Positions 19,343-27,877 of a DNA stretch of 38,601 bases are shown here, one piece after another. The stretch is from assembly GCA_027619975.1 (NCBI GenBank), contig JAQCGX010000032.1, positions 1-38,601 on the forward strand. The letters run 5' to 3'. Numbering within the stretch: the stretch's first letter is position 1; every line of letters begins with the position of its first letter. Under the pieces are notes generated by a model, which saw only the letters and a program-made list of their open reading frames with translations, was not told where the DNA came from and made no database searches. This stretch comes from Nitrospinota bacterium. Lineage in GTDB: Bacteria; Nitrospinota; Nitrospinia; Nitrospinales; VA-1. The position numbers and the translations under genes are program-made.

Positions 19343-21178
19343 CTATCTCCTTTCCTCACCAAACAATTTTCCCCATTTCCCCTGCACCTGATCTTTAATC
19401 GCCTGGGACATGACGATTTCATCGGGCCAATCCTGCTCATAGCCTTCCTCGGGGAGTTTGCGGGTCACGTCGATTCCCAGGTTTTTTCCCACAAAATGAA
19501 AATCCCGTTTGGGGTCGAGGTTGTTGAAGAACTTCCACATGACTTGAGAATAATCCTGCAAATCGACATGGGCTTCCAGGACGATGAGGATGGATATCGT
19601 GGCAAATCCCGGATTCTTGAAAAAAGCGGAAATGAATTCCTTCGGCTGATGAGGACGGGTTTTATCGTAGGCCACGAACATCACGGGATGCCGGACTTCT
19701 AAATCCAGAATTCTGCAATCCTTCACTTCTTTGAACCGATCGACCACCGCCTTCGGGTTGGGCAGATTTGCGGATGGGCGGCGAGTCAAAAGATCTTCTC
19801 CAAACCCCGGTTCACCTTCGATTTTTGTGGTGGCGTCGATTCCCAGTTTCGAGCCATACAGGGCCTGATCGGAGCCGTGGTTCAAAACGTCGAGAATGCC
19901 TTCCGAGAAAAACAAATCACGTTTTAAATCCATGCGGTTGAGAAGCACCTTGAGAACGGCTTCAGTGCTGTGAACATCTACATCCGCATCGACCACCAGA
20001 ATGGTTTTAACAAAACTCATCTGCCCCAGGCCCCACAGGGCGCTCATCAGGCGCCGGGCCTGCATGGGATAGCGTTTGTCGATGGAGAGGATCACCGAGT
20101 TGTGAAACACGCCTTCCAGCGGCATGTCCATATCGACGATTTCCGGCAGTTGCGTGCGCATGAGCGGCAGAAAGATGCGCTCCGTCGCCTTGCCCAGATA
20201 ATAATCTTCCTGCGGCGGAATGCCGACGATGGTGGTCAGGTAGACGGGATCTTTGCGGTGGGTGATGGCGGTCACATGGAATACCGGGTAGTCGTCATCC
20301 TGCGAATAGTATCCGGTGTGATCGCCGAAGGGACCTTCCAACCGCATCTCATTGGGGTCGATATAACCTTCGAGAACGATTTCTGCCGTGGCCGGGACCT
20401 CAAGGTTCACCGTCTTACATTTCACCAGCGGCACTGCCGATTTACGGATGAAGCCCGCCAGCAGAAATTCATCGATGCCGTAGGGCAGGGGAGCGGACGC
20501 GGCATAGCACACCGCAGGATCGGCGCCGATGGCGACCGCAACTTCCATTCTCTTATTTTGACGGCGGTACTCGTGGAAAAAATGCGCCCCGTCCTTATGG
20601 ATGTGCCAGTGCATGCCGGTGGTATTTTTATCGTAGACCTGCATGCGGTAGAGGCCGACGTTTCTCAATTTATCGTCGGCACTGCGGTTGATAACGACAG
20701 GCAAGGTAATGAACCGTCCGGCGTCATCGGGCCAGCACTGGAGAATGGGAATGGTTCCAAGATCGACGGCGTCGCCTGTGTGCACCACTTCCTGACAGGG
20801 GGCCTTGCTGGCACCCACTATTTTTGGCGGGAAATTCGCCGCGTTCAATAATAGCGGAAGCAGTTTGACTTTATCCAGAAGCGTCGCAGGTGGGGCGATT
20901 TTCAGGTAACGGTCAATTTCCCGCGCGATATCTTCGATGTCGTCAACGCCAAGAGCCAGGTTCATGCGGCGCGTACTGCCGAACGCATTGATCAGCACCG
21001 GCATGGCGGAGCCTTCCACGTTTTCGAATAACAACGCTTTGCCGCCGCCGGGCATTTTGGACACCCGGTCGGTGATCTCGGCAATCTCCAGAACGGGAGA
21101 AACCGGCTCCGAGATTCGCACCAGCTCATCTTCCTGCTCGAGCGCAACGATAAATTCTTTAAGGGAGTAGAAGGCCAT
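19343..21178 (-). CDS. ubiD: UbiD-family prenylated-FMN decarboxylase
   Basis: A 611-residue UbiD-type enzyme, a reversible aromatic/unsaturated acid decarboxylase that uses prenylated FMN made by UbiX. Family features seen are the N-terminal FIVALEQEDELVRI block, TGMHWHIHKDGA, the EGPFGDHTGYY segment, and the C-terminal RPHQPKEF and KRDFHFVGKNLGIDVTRKLPEEG. Family knowledge points to ubiquinone or menaquinone synthesis, but no other quinone gene is nearby, so the substrate is open. Length is within the range of the longer bacterial members. The start at 21178 follows a short AT-rich stretch. The FRG gene begins two bases after its stop. Confidence 0.9.
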   Translation of the reverse strand: MAFYSLKEFIVALEQEDELVRISEPVSPVLEIAEITDRVSKMPGGGKALLFENVEGSAMPVLINAFGSTRRMNLALGVDDIEDIAREIDRYLKIAPPATLLDKVKLLPLLLNAANFPPKIVGASKAPCQEVVHTGDAVDLGTIPILQCWPDDAGRFITLPVVINRSADDKLRNVGLYRMQVYDKNTTGMHWHIHKDGAHFFHEYRRQNKRMEVAVAIGADPAVCYAASAPLPYGIDEFLLAGFIRKSAVPLVKCKTVNLEVPATAEIVLEGYIDPNEMRLEGPFGDHTGYYSQDDDYPVFHVTAITHRKDPVYLTTIVGIPPQEDYYLGKATERIFLPLMRTQLPEIVDMDMPLEGVFHNSVILSIDKRYPMQARRLMSALWGLGQMSFVKTILVVDADVDVHSTEAVLKVLLNRMDLKRDLFFSEGILDVLNHGSDQALYGSKLGIDATTKIEGEPGFGEDLLTRRPSANLPNPKAVVDRFKEVKDCRILDLEVRHPVMFVAYDKTRPHQPKEFISAFFKNPGFATISILIVLEAHVDLQDYSQVMWKFFNNLDPKRDFHFVGKNLGIDVTRKLPEEGYEQDWPDEIVMSQAIKDQVQGKWGKLFGEERR

Positions 21179-21261
21179 AATTTTTTTAGAAATTTTTAAA
21201 GAGACTTATGCGCAAGAGGGTTCTTAATTTTTTTCTTGCTTTTAATCAATAGGTGCAAATC

Positions 21262-21332
21262 AAAATCCCCCTGGCCCCTTTAAAAAGGGGGGAACCTGCT
21301 CCCCCTTCTACGAAGGGGGTTGGGGAGATTTT
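21262..21332. repeat. dispersed palindromic repeat element
   Basis: Imperfect outer arms begin AAAATCCCCC near 21262 and end GGGGAGATTTT near 21332. Inside are CCCCTTTAAAAAGGGG and a perfect eight-base stem, CCCCCTTC (21301-21308) with GAAGGGGG (21312-21319). No reading frame. It fills the gap between the divergent ubiD and the permease genes and is the same general kind of element as 2559-2646. Confidence 0.6.
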
Positions 21333-21419
21333 CTGGTTCGAGTATATCTTACGCCGGAAAGACGGAGCAACCCTTGTGCGTATCTGTCCGCATTCTTTTC
21401 CATGTGATAAGATGGCGCA

Positions 21420-22340
21420 ATGATTTTCTACTTTTTTAAACGCTTACTGCATGGCATTCCGGTATTGATCACGGTTATCACATTAACCTTCGGCATCATG
21501 CATCTCGTTCCCGGCGGACCGTTCGACACCGAGAAAAAACTGCCTCCTGAGATTATCGCCAATATCGAAGCCAAGTATCATCTCAATGAACCGCTGATAA
21601 CGCAATACCTGCTTTATATGAAACAGGTGTTGCAAGGTGATCTGGGGCCGTCTTATAAATACATTGGCCGGGATGTGTCCGCTATTATCGCAGAAACGTT
21701 TCCCGTGTCATTGACGTTGGGCCTCTGCGCGGTGGTGGTCATTTTAGGTTTTGGCATTCCAGCGGGAATCATATCCGCTTATTGGCGCAACTCGGCGGTG
21801 GACCGGACCTGTGTTTTTGTGGCGACGTTGGGGATTTCCGTCCCCAGTTTTGTATTGGGAACGGTACTGGTCTGGGGGCTTTCCCATAAACTGCATTGGC
21901 TGCCTCCGGCTTTATGGGAGGGGCCGCGTCATGTGGTGATGCCCGCCATCGCTTTGGGAGCAGGGTTCGCCGGATACATCGCCCGTTTGACCCGGTCCAC
22001 GGTGCTCGACGTGCTGACATCCGATTACATCCGCACGGCGCGCGCCAAGGGATTGTCGGAGCCTGTGGTGTTGTTGAAACACGCGCTTAAAAATTCCATT
22101 TATCCTATCGTTTCGGTGATGGGGCCGCTCGTGGCCGGGCTGGTGACGGGGTCGTTCGTCATCGAATTTATTTTTTCGATCCCCGGCATGGGCAGTTTTT
22201 TCATCACCGCCGTGACCAACCGCGATTATCCGCTGATTATGGGGGTGACGCTGGTGTATGCGGTGTTGATCGTTTTGGCCAATATAGTGGTCGATATGCT
22301 TTATGTTTGGCTGGACCCCAGAGTTTCATTGGGGAAATAG
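21420..22340 (+). CDS. ABC transporter permease, OppB/DppB-like
   Basis: A 306-residue inner-membrane permease of the peptide/nickel type (BPD_transp_1). Six membrane segments are visible. The N-terminal segment (FKRLLHGIPVLITVITLTF) is followed by HLVPGGPFD, and the cytoplasmic EAA loop reads RTARAKGLSEPVVLLKHALK. IEFIFSIPGMGSFF and NRDYPLIMG are typical of DppB. Substrate specificity cannot be read from a permease. AAGATGG near the start may serve as ribosome site. The ATPase subunits and binding protein are not adjacent, so the transporter is incomplete in this window. Confidence 0.92.
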   Translation: MIFYFFKRLLHGIPVLITVITLTFGIMHLVPGGPFDTEKKLPPEIIANIEAKYHLNEPLITQYLLYMKQVLQGDLGPSYKYIGRDVSAIIAETFPVSLTLGLCAVVVILGFGIPAGIISAYWRNSAVDRTCVFVATLGISVPSFVLGTVLVWGLSHKLHWLPPALWEGPRHVVMPAIALGAGFAGYIARLTRSTVLDVLTSDYIRTARAKGLSEPVVLLKHALKNSIYPIVSVMGPLVAGLVTGSFVIEFIFSIPGMGSFFITAVTNRDYPLIMGVTLVYAVLIVLANIVVDMLYVWLDPRVSLGK

Positions 22341-22373
22341 TTGAGAGGTGGACAAAAATAGCGTGATCCCTTT

Positions 22374-23180
22374 ATGAATAAATTCCCCCTATCCTCCAAA
22401 CTCAGCGCGTTGTTCTTGTTGCTTCTCTCATTAGCCGCTATTTTCGCCCCGTGGGTGGCTCCCTTTTCCTATGAAACTCAGGACACGTTAAATACCCTGG
22501 CTTCTCCCAACCCGGCGAATTGGCTGGGTACGGACCGCCTGGGCCGGGATTTATTATCCCGCATGATTTACGGAGCGCGGGTTTCTCTGTTTGTCGGGGT
22601 GGTCACCACGTTACTGGCGATCGTCATCGGCACGATTTACGGCGCGGTCTCGGGATATATCGGCAAAAGGACGGACAACGTCATGATGCGCTTCGTCGAT
22701 GTGGTCTTTGCGCTCCCCGATCTTTTGATGATCATTCTGATCACGGTGGTGATGGGCCGGGGGGTGACGGGGATCTTCATTGCCTTAACGCTTGTCAGCT
22801 GGGTGACGGTGGCCCGGCTGGTTCGTGGGGAAGTTCTGCGCATCAAGGAATTGCCCTATATAGAGGCGTCCAGGGCTCTTGGAGCCGGTCATTTGCGCAT
22901 CTTCACACGGGAAATTTTCCCCAATATGGTTGGTTTGTTGATTATTACCCTGAGCTTCCGCATCCCCGTGACCATTCTCGCCGAATCGACCCTCAGTTTT
23001 ATTGGACTGGGGATCACGCCACCTTTTAGCAGTTGGGGAACCCTGGCCAACGATGGCTGGACGGCGGTCAAGTTTTATCCGCACCTGATTCTCTTTCCCG
23101 CAATGGCCATATTTTTAACCATTCTTGCGTTTAATTTTCTGGGAGAAGGGTTACGAGACGCTTTGGACCCTCGGGCCTGA
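22374..23180 (+). CDS. ABC transporter permease, OppC/DppC-like
   Basis: A 268-residue partner permease with six membrane segments. It has the OppC signature NWLGTDRLGRDLLSRMIYGAR near residues 45-66 (shown in parts: NWLGTDRLGRD, RMIYGAR), the EAA loop IEASRALGAGHLRIFTREIF, and the final TLSFIGLGITPPFSSWG. It starts 33 bases after the OppB-like gene and is co-transcribed with it. The ribosome site is weak (GAGAGGTGG lies too far upstream). No ATP-binding or solute-binding gene follows; the operon ends at 23180. Confidence 0.93.
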   Translation: MNKFPLSSKLSALFLLLLSLAAIFAPWVAPFSYETQDTLNTLASPNPANWLGTDRLGRDLLSRMIYGARVSLFVGVVTTLLAIVIGTIYGAVSGYIGKRTDNVMMRFVDVVFALPDLLMIILITVVMGRGVTGIFIALTLVSWVTVARLVRGEVLRIKELPYIEASRALGAGHLRIFTREIFPNMVGLLIITLSFRIPVTILAESTLSFIGLGITPPFSSWGTLANDGWTAVKFYPHLILFPAMAIFLTILAFNFLGEGLRDALDPRA

Positions 23181-23351
23181 AGGTAGGATTTGGCCTGAAA
23201 AGCCTTTCCGTCGGAATGGAGACGCATTATTTTCTTTCATCGGTTTTTTGTTTAATATAAAATAAAGGTCTGGAAAAGGTGTGTTTCATACTTGCTATTT
23301 TCATGTAACCTATTGATATTTTTACAGGAACCTTGGAAAAAGAATATCGAA

Positions 23352-23380
23352 TTGACAAGTTTTTAAAATAGTTATAGATT
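23352..23380 (+). promoter_or_regulatory. candidate promoter for the 23435 gene pair
   Basis: A perfect -35 TTGACA (23352-23357) lies 17 bases from TAGATT (23375-23380). A shifted TATAGA (23373-23378) is an alternative -10. It precedes the small unknown gene and the DUF1566-like gene. The rest of 23181-23351 shows nothing clear. Confidence 0.55.
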
Positions 23381-23434
23381 GACCCCTTTTTGTGCCAAAT
23401 GGGGATGTCGCTCAATGAGAATAGAGAAATATTG

Positions 23435-23725
23435 ATGAGCCAAATCAAAGATGATCTCATATGTGAAATTATTCGCGTTTCACAGACCAATCTTTTGGGA
23501 AGAAAGCAACGCGGAGCGGGGGATCATAAGGGAGAAGAAAGTATTCTTGCCTGGATCAAATGCAACGCGGCGAATTATCGAAAGAGTTTCATGGTCGATT
23601 TAAAGGCATTCTCGGCTACCGAGTTGGGAGAAATTTTGAGTAAACTGACTAAGTCTGGAACAGACTTGAGCCAGATTCTGGAAGGATGTAGCTGGACGCC
23701 GGCCCAGACCAAACCTTCGCAATAA
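23435..23725 (+). CDS. small helical protein, function unknown
   Basis: A 96-residue soluble protein from this start, predicted mostly alpha-helical (SQIKDDLICEIIRVSQT, then SFMVDLKAFSATELGEILSKL). I recognise no family. The start is uncertain. ATG at 23405 or 23399, or TTG at 23390, would give longer forms, and no start has a strong ribosome site. 23435 is preferred because it leaves a normal leader after the promoter at 23352-23380. It stops 25 bases before the DUF1566-like gene, with which it probably forms an operon. Coding character is supported by the same strand, the promoter and close spacing only. Confidence 0.6.
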   Translation: MSQIKDDLICEIIRVSQTNLLGRKQRGAGDHKGEESILAWIKCNAANYRKSFMVDLKAFSATELGEILSKLTKSGTDLSQILEGCSWTPAQTKPSQ

Positions 23726-23750
23726 ATTTTTTAAAGAAGTGAACTGATTT

Positions 23751-24542
23751 ATGGAAGACGCGCAAGCTTCGCCCGAAAAAAAAGAGGAAGCAACCGAAGT
23801 GGCTGAAAAAGTAGCAACACCCAAACCCGCCGCCAAAGCCAAACCCGCCGCAAAAGAAAAAGCTCCCGCCAAGCCGTTGGTCGATAACGGAGATGGCACC
23901 GTCACCGATCCTAATTCTGGATTGATGTGGAAAAAAACCGATGCGTGGATTGACATGCACAAGTTTTACCTCTGGTCGAACCACCGGGAATATGTAGATA
24001 AATTCAATAAGGAAAAATTCGCAGGTTATGAAAACTGGCGCATTCCCAGTAAAGCCGAAGCGATGACGATTTTTGATAATACTAAGGAATGTATGGATAA
24101 AAACGGGACTCTGTTTCCCCTCGACCCCATATTTGAAGCCGGTGGGGCCAGTAACACCTGGATCAGCGAATGCACAGATGAAAAGATTATTCGCTTTGAT
24201 GGTAAAATAGGCGTGGATACTCCTTATCCGAATCAGGACGTTTGGTCCTCCATGCGGTTGGTTCGCAAGGAAGGGGAGGCTCCGCCTGCACCTGTTGGAG
24301 TAGATCCTGTTGCGATCGAGGCCGAAGCGGCTTCAGCCCCGGCGGAAACTGCGGATTCCAAAGCGGCCCCTGCATCTGGCAAACCGGCGGCCCCAAAACC
24401 TGCGGTAGCCAAAGCAGCATCTGGCGGTGGGACTCCGGCACCGACACCCAAAAAAGAATTCTCATCGGCAGAAAGAGCCGCCATGCTGGCAAGGGCCAAG
24501 GCGCATGCGGCGGATAAGAGAGCTCGCAAGGCAAAAGGCTAA
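23751..24542 (+). CDS. DUF1566-like domain protein with Ala/Pro/Lys-rich tails
   Basis: A 263-residue protein in three parts. Residues 1-42 are low-complexity (KPAAKAKPAAKEKAPAKP). Residues about 44-165 form a DUF1566/Lcl-C-type domain, with DNGDGTVTDPNSGLMWKK, GYENWRIPSKAEAM and a final WSSMRLVR; such domains are often in surface or secreted proteins and related to C-type-lectin-like folds. Residues about 170-263 are Ala/Pro-rich and end in a basic helix (RAAMLARAKAHAADKRARKAKG). There is no signal peptide, which is odd for this domain and suggests a cytoplasmic, perhaps nucleic-acid-associated role; that is inference. A weak AAGAAG is the only ribosome-like site. Confidence 0.78.
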   Translation: MEDAQASPEKKEEATEVAEKVATPKPAAKAKPAAKEKAPAKPLVDNGDGTVTDPNSGLMWKKTDAWIDMHKFYLWSNHREYVDKFNKEKFAGYENWRIPSKAEAMTIFDNTKECMDKNGTLFPLDPIFEAGGASNTWISECTDEKIIRFDGKIGVDTPYPNQDVWSSMRLVRKEGEAPPAPVGVDPVAIEAEAASAPAETADSKAAPASGKPAAPKPAVAKAASGGGTPAPTPKKEFSSAERAAMLARAKAHAADKRARKAKG

Positions 24543-24543
24543 G

Positions 24544-24562
24544 TCTGGTTTTCTTTACCAGA
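24544..24562. terminator. weak hairpin between convergent genes
   Basis: TCTGGT (24544-24549) and ACCAGA (24557-24562) form a six-base stem with a seven-base loop just after the stop at 24542. No T-tract follows, so termination would be weak. The convergent DnaJ-like gene ends 27 bases further on. Confidence 0.35.
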
Positions 24563-24589
24563 GAGGCTGCAATTGCGGTCGGGTAAGAT

Positions 24590-25501
24590 TCAGTCCTCTT
24601 CAATTTTGAATCTGACGACAAAGTCTCCGCGTTTTTTCCCCCAAAGAATTGCCGCTCCCAAACCGGGCAGTCGAAGTTCTTCCCCGGTGAGTGTTCCATC
24701 CTCCACCTGTATTGTTTGAACCGAATCCAACGTCTCAATTTCCAGAGGACCGCCATTTTCAGCTAACTCAGGGGAAATCAGGACTTCTGCATAGATGTCG
24801 TCTTTCATCCGCTTGAACCGGGGGTGAGGTTGCAAACACACCTGCAATAACAAATCTCCGGGAGGTCCGCCATTTTTGCCTTCCCCGCCTTCATTGTTGA
24901 TGCGGAGGGTGTAACGGTCCCCCACTCCAGGGGGGATTTTGGCGTTCACGGTCGCGGCCTTGACCACCAGACGTTTTCCCTTGCAGACGGAGCATTCCTT
25001 CTCGTCGATGCTTCCGGTTCCATCGCAATCCAGGCATTTGAAATATTTTTCATAGCTGTAGGGAATGGTGCCTCCCAAAGCGATGGTGCTGAGAGGAAGT
25101 TCGACCATGAATTGCAGGTCGAAGCCTCTAGTGGGAAATTCCGGATCGAATTTCTGCTCTTCCTCGGGAGGGGTCTGGCGAAAATCCCCGTGTTGCTCAG
25201 GCCGCCGCTTCCTGAAATTAAAATCATCCTGCGCATCGGTCCAAGTGGTTCCGCCCGGAGTTGGCCGACGCTGTTGAGATTTCTGTTGATAGGTCTGGTC
25301 GTATTCTTTGCGCTTTTTTTTGTCGCTGAGAACCGTATAGGCAACGGAGATGATCTTGAAATTGTTTTCCGCTTTTTCACTGCCATTATTAACATCGGGG
25401 TGGTGTTTCTTGGCCAGTTCGCGGTAGCGTTTTTTAATATCTGCAAATGAAGCGGATTTTTCAACGCCAAGAGTTTTGTAATAATTCTTTATCTGGCTCA
25501 T
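24590..25501 (-). CDS. DnaJ-like co-chaperone with half-size zinc domain
   Basis: A 303-residue J-domain protein. The J domain spans about residues 5-70 with HPD at 34-36, needed to stimulate DnaK. A Gln/Arg/Pro-rich linker follows (about 72-115), then the substrate-binding beta domains. Where DnaJ has four CXXCXGXG repeats, only two Cys pairs are present, C156/C159 (in CLDCDGTG) and C170/C173 (in CSVCKGKR), enough for one zinc instead of two. After it the usual [20 protein letters not shown] and a second C-terminal domain appear. It is therefore between DnaJ and CbpA in type. No dnaK or grpE is nearby. The ribosome site is weak. Confidence 0.88.
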   Translation of the reverse strand: MSQIKNYYKTLGVEKSASFADIKKRYRELAKKHHPDVNNGSEKAENNFKIISVAYTVLSDKKKRKEYDQTYQQKSQQRRPTPGGTTWTDAQDDFNFRKRRPEQHGDFRQTPPEEEQKFDPEFPTRGFDLQFMVELPLSTIALGGTIPYSYEKYFKCLDCDGTGSIDEKECSVCKGKRLVVKAATVNAKIPPGVGDRYTLRINNEGGEGKNGGPPGDLLLQVCLQPHPRFKRMKDDIYAEVLISPELAENGGPLEIETLDSVQTIQVEDGTLTGEELRLPGLGAAILWGKKRGDFVVRFKIEED

Positions 25502-25686
25502 AGTTCGGAAGAAAATTCAGGGAGGTAAAAGTAGCAATTAAATTCATTTACAAAAACATTTTATCGCTAATGGCCAGGCGGGACAAGAACCCATTCAAAT
25601 TAGCTTTGCGGAAAACCTCAAATATGAGTATATTTTGTTAGGTATTTCCATTAAGTACATCCAGCCACCGAACTCCAGGGTTTGCG

Positions 25687-26235
25687 ATGGAAAAAATTCC
25701 GGTAAAAATCTTAATTCCCTTCATTCTACTGACAATAGTGGCGTGTGCGCATCCTGTTTCCCAAGGCATGCGGGCGACTCTGGACCCTGGTATCAGTGTG
25801 TCTGGCCTGTTTGAATCGCCAGATAATTATGTGGGTAAAAGGGTGATGCTGGGTGGAGTCGTCGTCGAGACCCGAAATTTCCCCGAGAAAAGCGAAATTG
25901 AAGTGGTGCAGAAGGAAATCGATTCTTCCGGGCGTGTGAGTGCCAATGATGCAACTTTTGGACGCTTTATATTCCGTCAGCGGGGATATCTGGAGTCCGA
26001 AATTTATGCCAAAGGGCGGGAGGTCATTGGAGTGGGTAAAGTGGTGGGTAGTCAGCTTGGGAAAATAGGGGACCGGGAATACCTGTTTCCTGTTGTCGAA
26101 GTTGAAGAATTGCATCTCATCAAAAATTACCCGCAATCCCCTTACTATTACAACGACCCTTTTTATCCCTATTATTTTGAATTTTTTTATTACCCGTTGC
26201 ACAGACGTTATTACCGCCACCCGTATTTATATTAA
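25687..26235 (+). CDS. Slp-family outer-membrane lipoprotein
   Basis: A 182-residue lipoprotein. A signal peptide ends in a lipobox with Cys20 (TIVAC), followed by AHPVSQGMR as in the Slp family (starvation-induced outer-membrane lipoproteins). The core contains YVGKRVMLGGVVVETRN, FIFRQRGYLESEIYAKGREV and VGKVVGSQLGKIG, an OB-like beta barrel. The last 35 residues are extraordinarily rich in Tyr, Phe and Pro (YYYNDPFYPYYFEFFYY). The family's function is unclear. The 185 bases upstream, shared with the divergent DnaJ-like gene, show no convincing promoter. A paralogue follows after 14 bases. Confidence 0.87.
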   Translation: MEKIPVKILIPFILLTIVACAHPVSQGMRATLDPGISVSGLFESPDNYVGKRVMLGGVVVETRNFPEKSEIEVVQKEIDSSGRVSANDATFGRFIFRQRGYLESEIYAKGREVIGVGKVVGSQLGKIGDREYLFPVVEVEELHLIKNYPQSPYYYNDPFYPYYFEFFYYPLHRRYYRHPYLY

Positions 26236-26249
26236 GACAAACTGTTGCC

Positions 26250-26753
26250 ATGAAATTCCGACTCAACCGCAATTTCCTTTGGATGATTCTCATTTTATGC
26301 GGCTGTGCACCCGTCCTGTCGCAGGCTGTCACTGATGCGTCCGACCGCAATGTTCTATTCGGAGATTTGCAGCGCAACACTGACAGGTACATCGGTAAAT
26401 CGGTTTTGTTTGGCGGAACCATCATTCGGGTGGGTAATGACCCTGAAGGGGGTTGGGCGAAAATTCTGCAAAGACCGCTGGGGTTCCGAATGGAACCGGA
26501 AATGGATGACCAGACCGGTGGGCGTTTTTTATTGCTGACCAACGAAATTCTGGACGAGCAGATTTTTTCCAAGGGACGAAAAATCACCCTGGTTGGAAAA
26601 GTGGAAGGCAAAGAACCCCGGTCCCTGGATAAAATCAGCTATGACTACCCTCTACTGCGCGTTCAGGAATACCATCTCTGGCCCTTAAGCCAAAATCGCA
26701 CGGGTCCCGGACCCGACTTTCATTTCAGTCTGGGAATATTTGGTTCTTTCTAG
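26250..26753 (+). CDS. second Slp-like lipoprotein
   Basis: A 167-residue lipoprotein with a lipobox at Cys19 (ILCGC-APV). The core has DRYIGKSVLFGGTIIRV, then FLLLTNEILDEQIFSKGRKI and LVGKVEGKE, aligning block by block with its neighbour at 25687, though sequence identity is modest. The two are probably diverged tandem duplicates expressed together; the gap is 14 bases. It lacks the Tyr-rich tail of the first copy and has a different short tail (PDFHFSLGIFG). It ends nine bases from the convergent birA gene. Confidence 0.83.
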   Translation: MKFRLNRNFLWMILILCGCAPVLSQAVTDASDRNVLFGDLQRNTDRYIGKSVLFGGTIIRVGNDPEGGWAKILQRPLGFRMEPEMDDQTGGRFLLLTNEILDEQIFSKGRKITLVGKVEGKEPRSLDKISYDYPLLRVQEYHLWPLSQNRTGPGPDFHFSLGIFGSF

Positions 26754-26762
26754 CTCAATCGT

Positions 26763-27578
26763 TCAGGGGTTATGAGCGGTCGACCCGAGGCTGACCTCCC
26801 CGGAATCGAAGGCTATCTCTTCGCCACTTTTTGTGCGCATCAATAATCTGCCCTCTGAGTCAAGCCCCAGTGCGGTTCCATGAATTACCGACTTGCCCTT
26901 GGTGACAGAGATTTTTTTGCCGAACATGTCGGAATGGTTCGCCCATTTATTAATGACATCCGGACTCCTGTTCTGGAGATACGCGTCGTACTCCTGATCC
27001 AGATGACGAATGATAGCGGTGGCTAAAGCCTGCCGGTCCACAGGGCTTCCGGTTTCAATCATGAGGGAGGTGGCGATTGGCCTTAAATCTTCAGGGAAAT
27101 CATTTCGGGAGTGATTGACATTGACCCCGATGCCGATGATTACAGCGCTTTCACCGCTTTGAGTTGCGTGATACTCCGAAAGGATGCCGCATAATTTTTT
27201 CCCGTTTAACAGAATATCGTTGGGCCATTTTAATTGCACCTTCTGGCTTGAAAACTCATTGATCGCCTGCACTGAGGCCAACCCCGCCAACAATGTCAGT
27301 TGAGGCAGGCGTTGCGGCTGAATCTGTGGTTTTAACAGAACGGACATGTAGATGCCGGTTCCTGGTGGAGACACCCAGGATCGTCCCATACGTCCGCGTC
27401 CGCGCGTCTGCGACTCAGCAATCAGGACCAGCCCCTCCAAGGCTCCTTCTTCAAGGTACTTCTGAGCCAGGTCATTGGTTGAGTCTATCTCATCAAAAAC
27501 AAGGATATAAGAACCCAGACGAACGGGTCTCAGGTCATTTCGGATTTTTTCTGCATCCAGCGGGGAAGAGTTTGACAC
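26763..27578 (-). CDS. birA: biotin--[acetyl-CoA-carboxylase] ligase
   Basis: A 271-residue ligase that makes biotinyl-AMP and attaches biotin to BCCP of acetyl-CoA carboxylase. The catalytic domain shows DEIDSTNDLAQ, the GRGRMGRSW biotin/AMP loop near residues 61-69, LKWPNDILLNGKKLCGIL and IGIGVNVNHS, then a C-terminal SH3-like cap. The N-terminal winged-helix DNA-binding domain of E. coli BirA is absent, so this is a ligase without repressor function. The start is GTG at 27578; a weak GAGG precedes it, and no later Met lies ahead of the conserved domain. Confidence 0.94.
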   Translation of the reverse strand: MSNSSPLDAEKIRNDLRPVRLGSYILVFDEIDSTNDLAQKYLEEGALEGLVLIAESQTRGRGRMGRSWVSPPGTGIYMSVLLKPQIQPQRLPQLTLLAGLASVQAINEFSSQKVQLKWPNDILLNGKKLCGILSEYHATQSGESAVIIGIGVNVNHSRNDFPEDLRPIATSLMIETGSPVDRQALATAIIRHLDQEYDAYLQNRSPDVINKWANHSDMFGKKISVTKGKSVIHGTALGLDSEGRLLMRTKSGEEIAFDSGEVSLGSTAHNP

Positions 27579-27693
27579 AACGGCCTCAGGTTTCAGGGGT
27601 GTGATTTTATTGTCCGATTCACGATTGTAAGGAAAAAATGTAAAAAATTCATTGAATTATTGGAGAAATATTGCTAAAAAGCTAAATCTAAAA

Positions 27694-27722
27694 TTGGCAG
27701 GTTCAATTTTTTTTGATAGCAT
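27694..27722 (+). promoter_or_regulatory. candidate promoter of the small lipoprotein gene
   Basis: TTGGCA (27694-27699) and TAGCAT (27717-27722) are 17 bases apart, with the lipoprotein ATG 29 bases downstream of the -10. The region 27579-27693 is AT-rich and shows nothing else. Confidence 0.4.
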
Positions 27723-27751
27723 GTGCGTCAAAATAAAAAGGAGAGAGTTGG

Positions 27752-27877
27752 ATGAAAAAGGTTTTGTTCTTGTTGGTTTTAACGATTGGTTTGATGGCTA
27801 TTACCTCATGTTCGATGGAAAACAAGTATCCCCACGGTCAGCAGGTTAAACCGGAAACCGTAGAAGAAAAAAAATAA
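27752..27877 (+). CDS. 41-residue small lipoprotein
   Basis: A very short but well-supported gene. AAGGAG (27738-27743) sits eight bases before the ATG. The product begins with two lysines, a hydrophobic stretch (VLFLLVLTIGLMAIT) and a lipobox ITSC with the lipid-bearing Cys at residue 20. The mature part is only 22 residues, hydrophilic and ending in Glu/Lys-rich sequence (KPETVEEKK). This resembles the small entericidin-like or Lpp-like class in size only; no family is recognised. It would be anchored to the inner or outer membrane facing the periplasm. A nested hairpin begins at the base after its stop codon. A 65-residue frame overlapping it is an out-of-frame shadow. Confidence 0.75.
   Translation: MKKVLFLLVLTIGLMAITSCSMENKYPHGQQVKPETVEEKK

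Noticed and set aside
27652-27849. 65-codon frame overlapping the small lipoprotein
   Set aside because: It has no ribosome site, and another frame at 27752 has a perfect one together with a lipobox, so this is a shadow.
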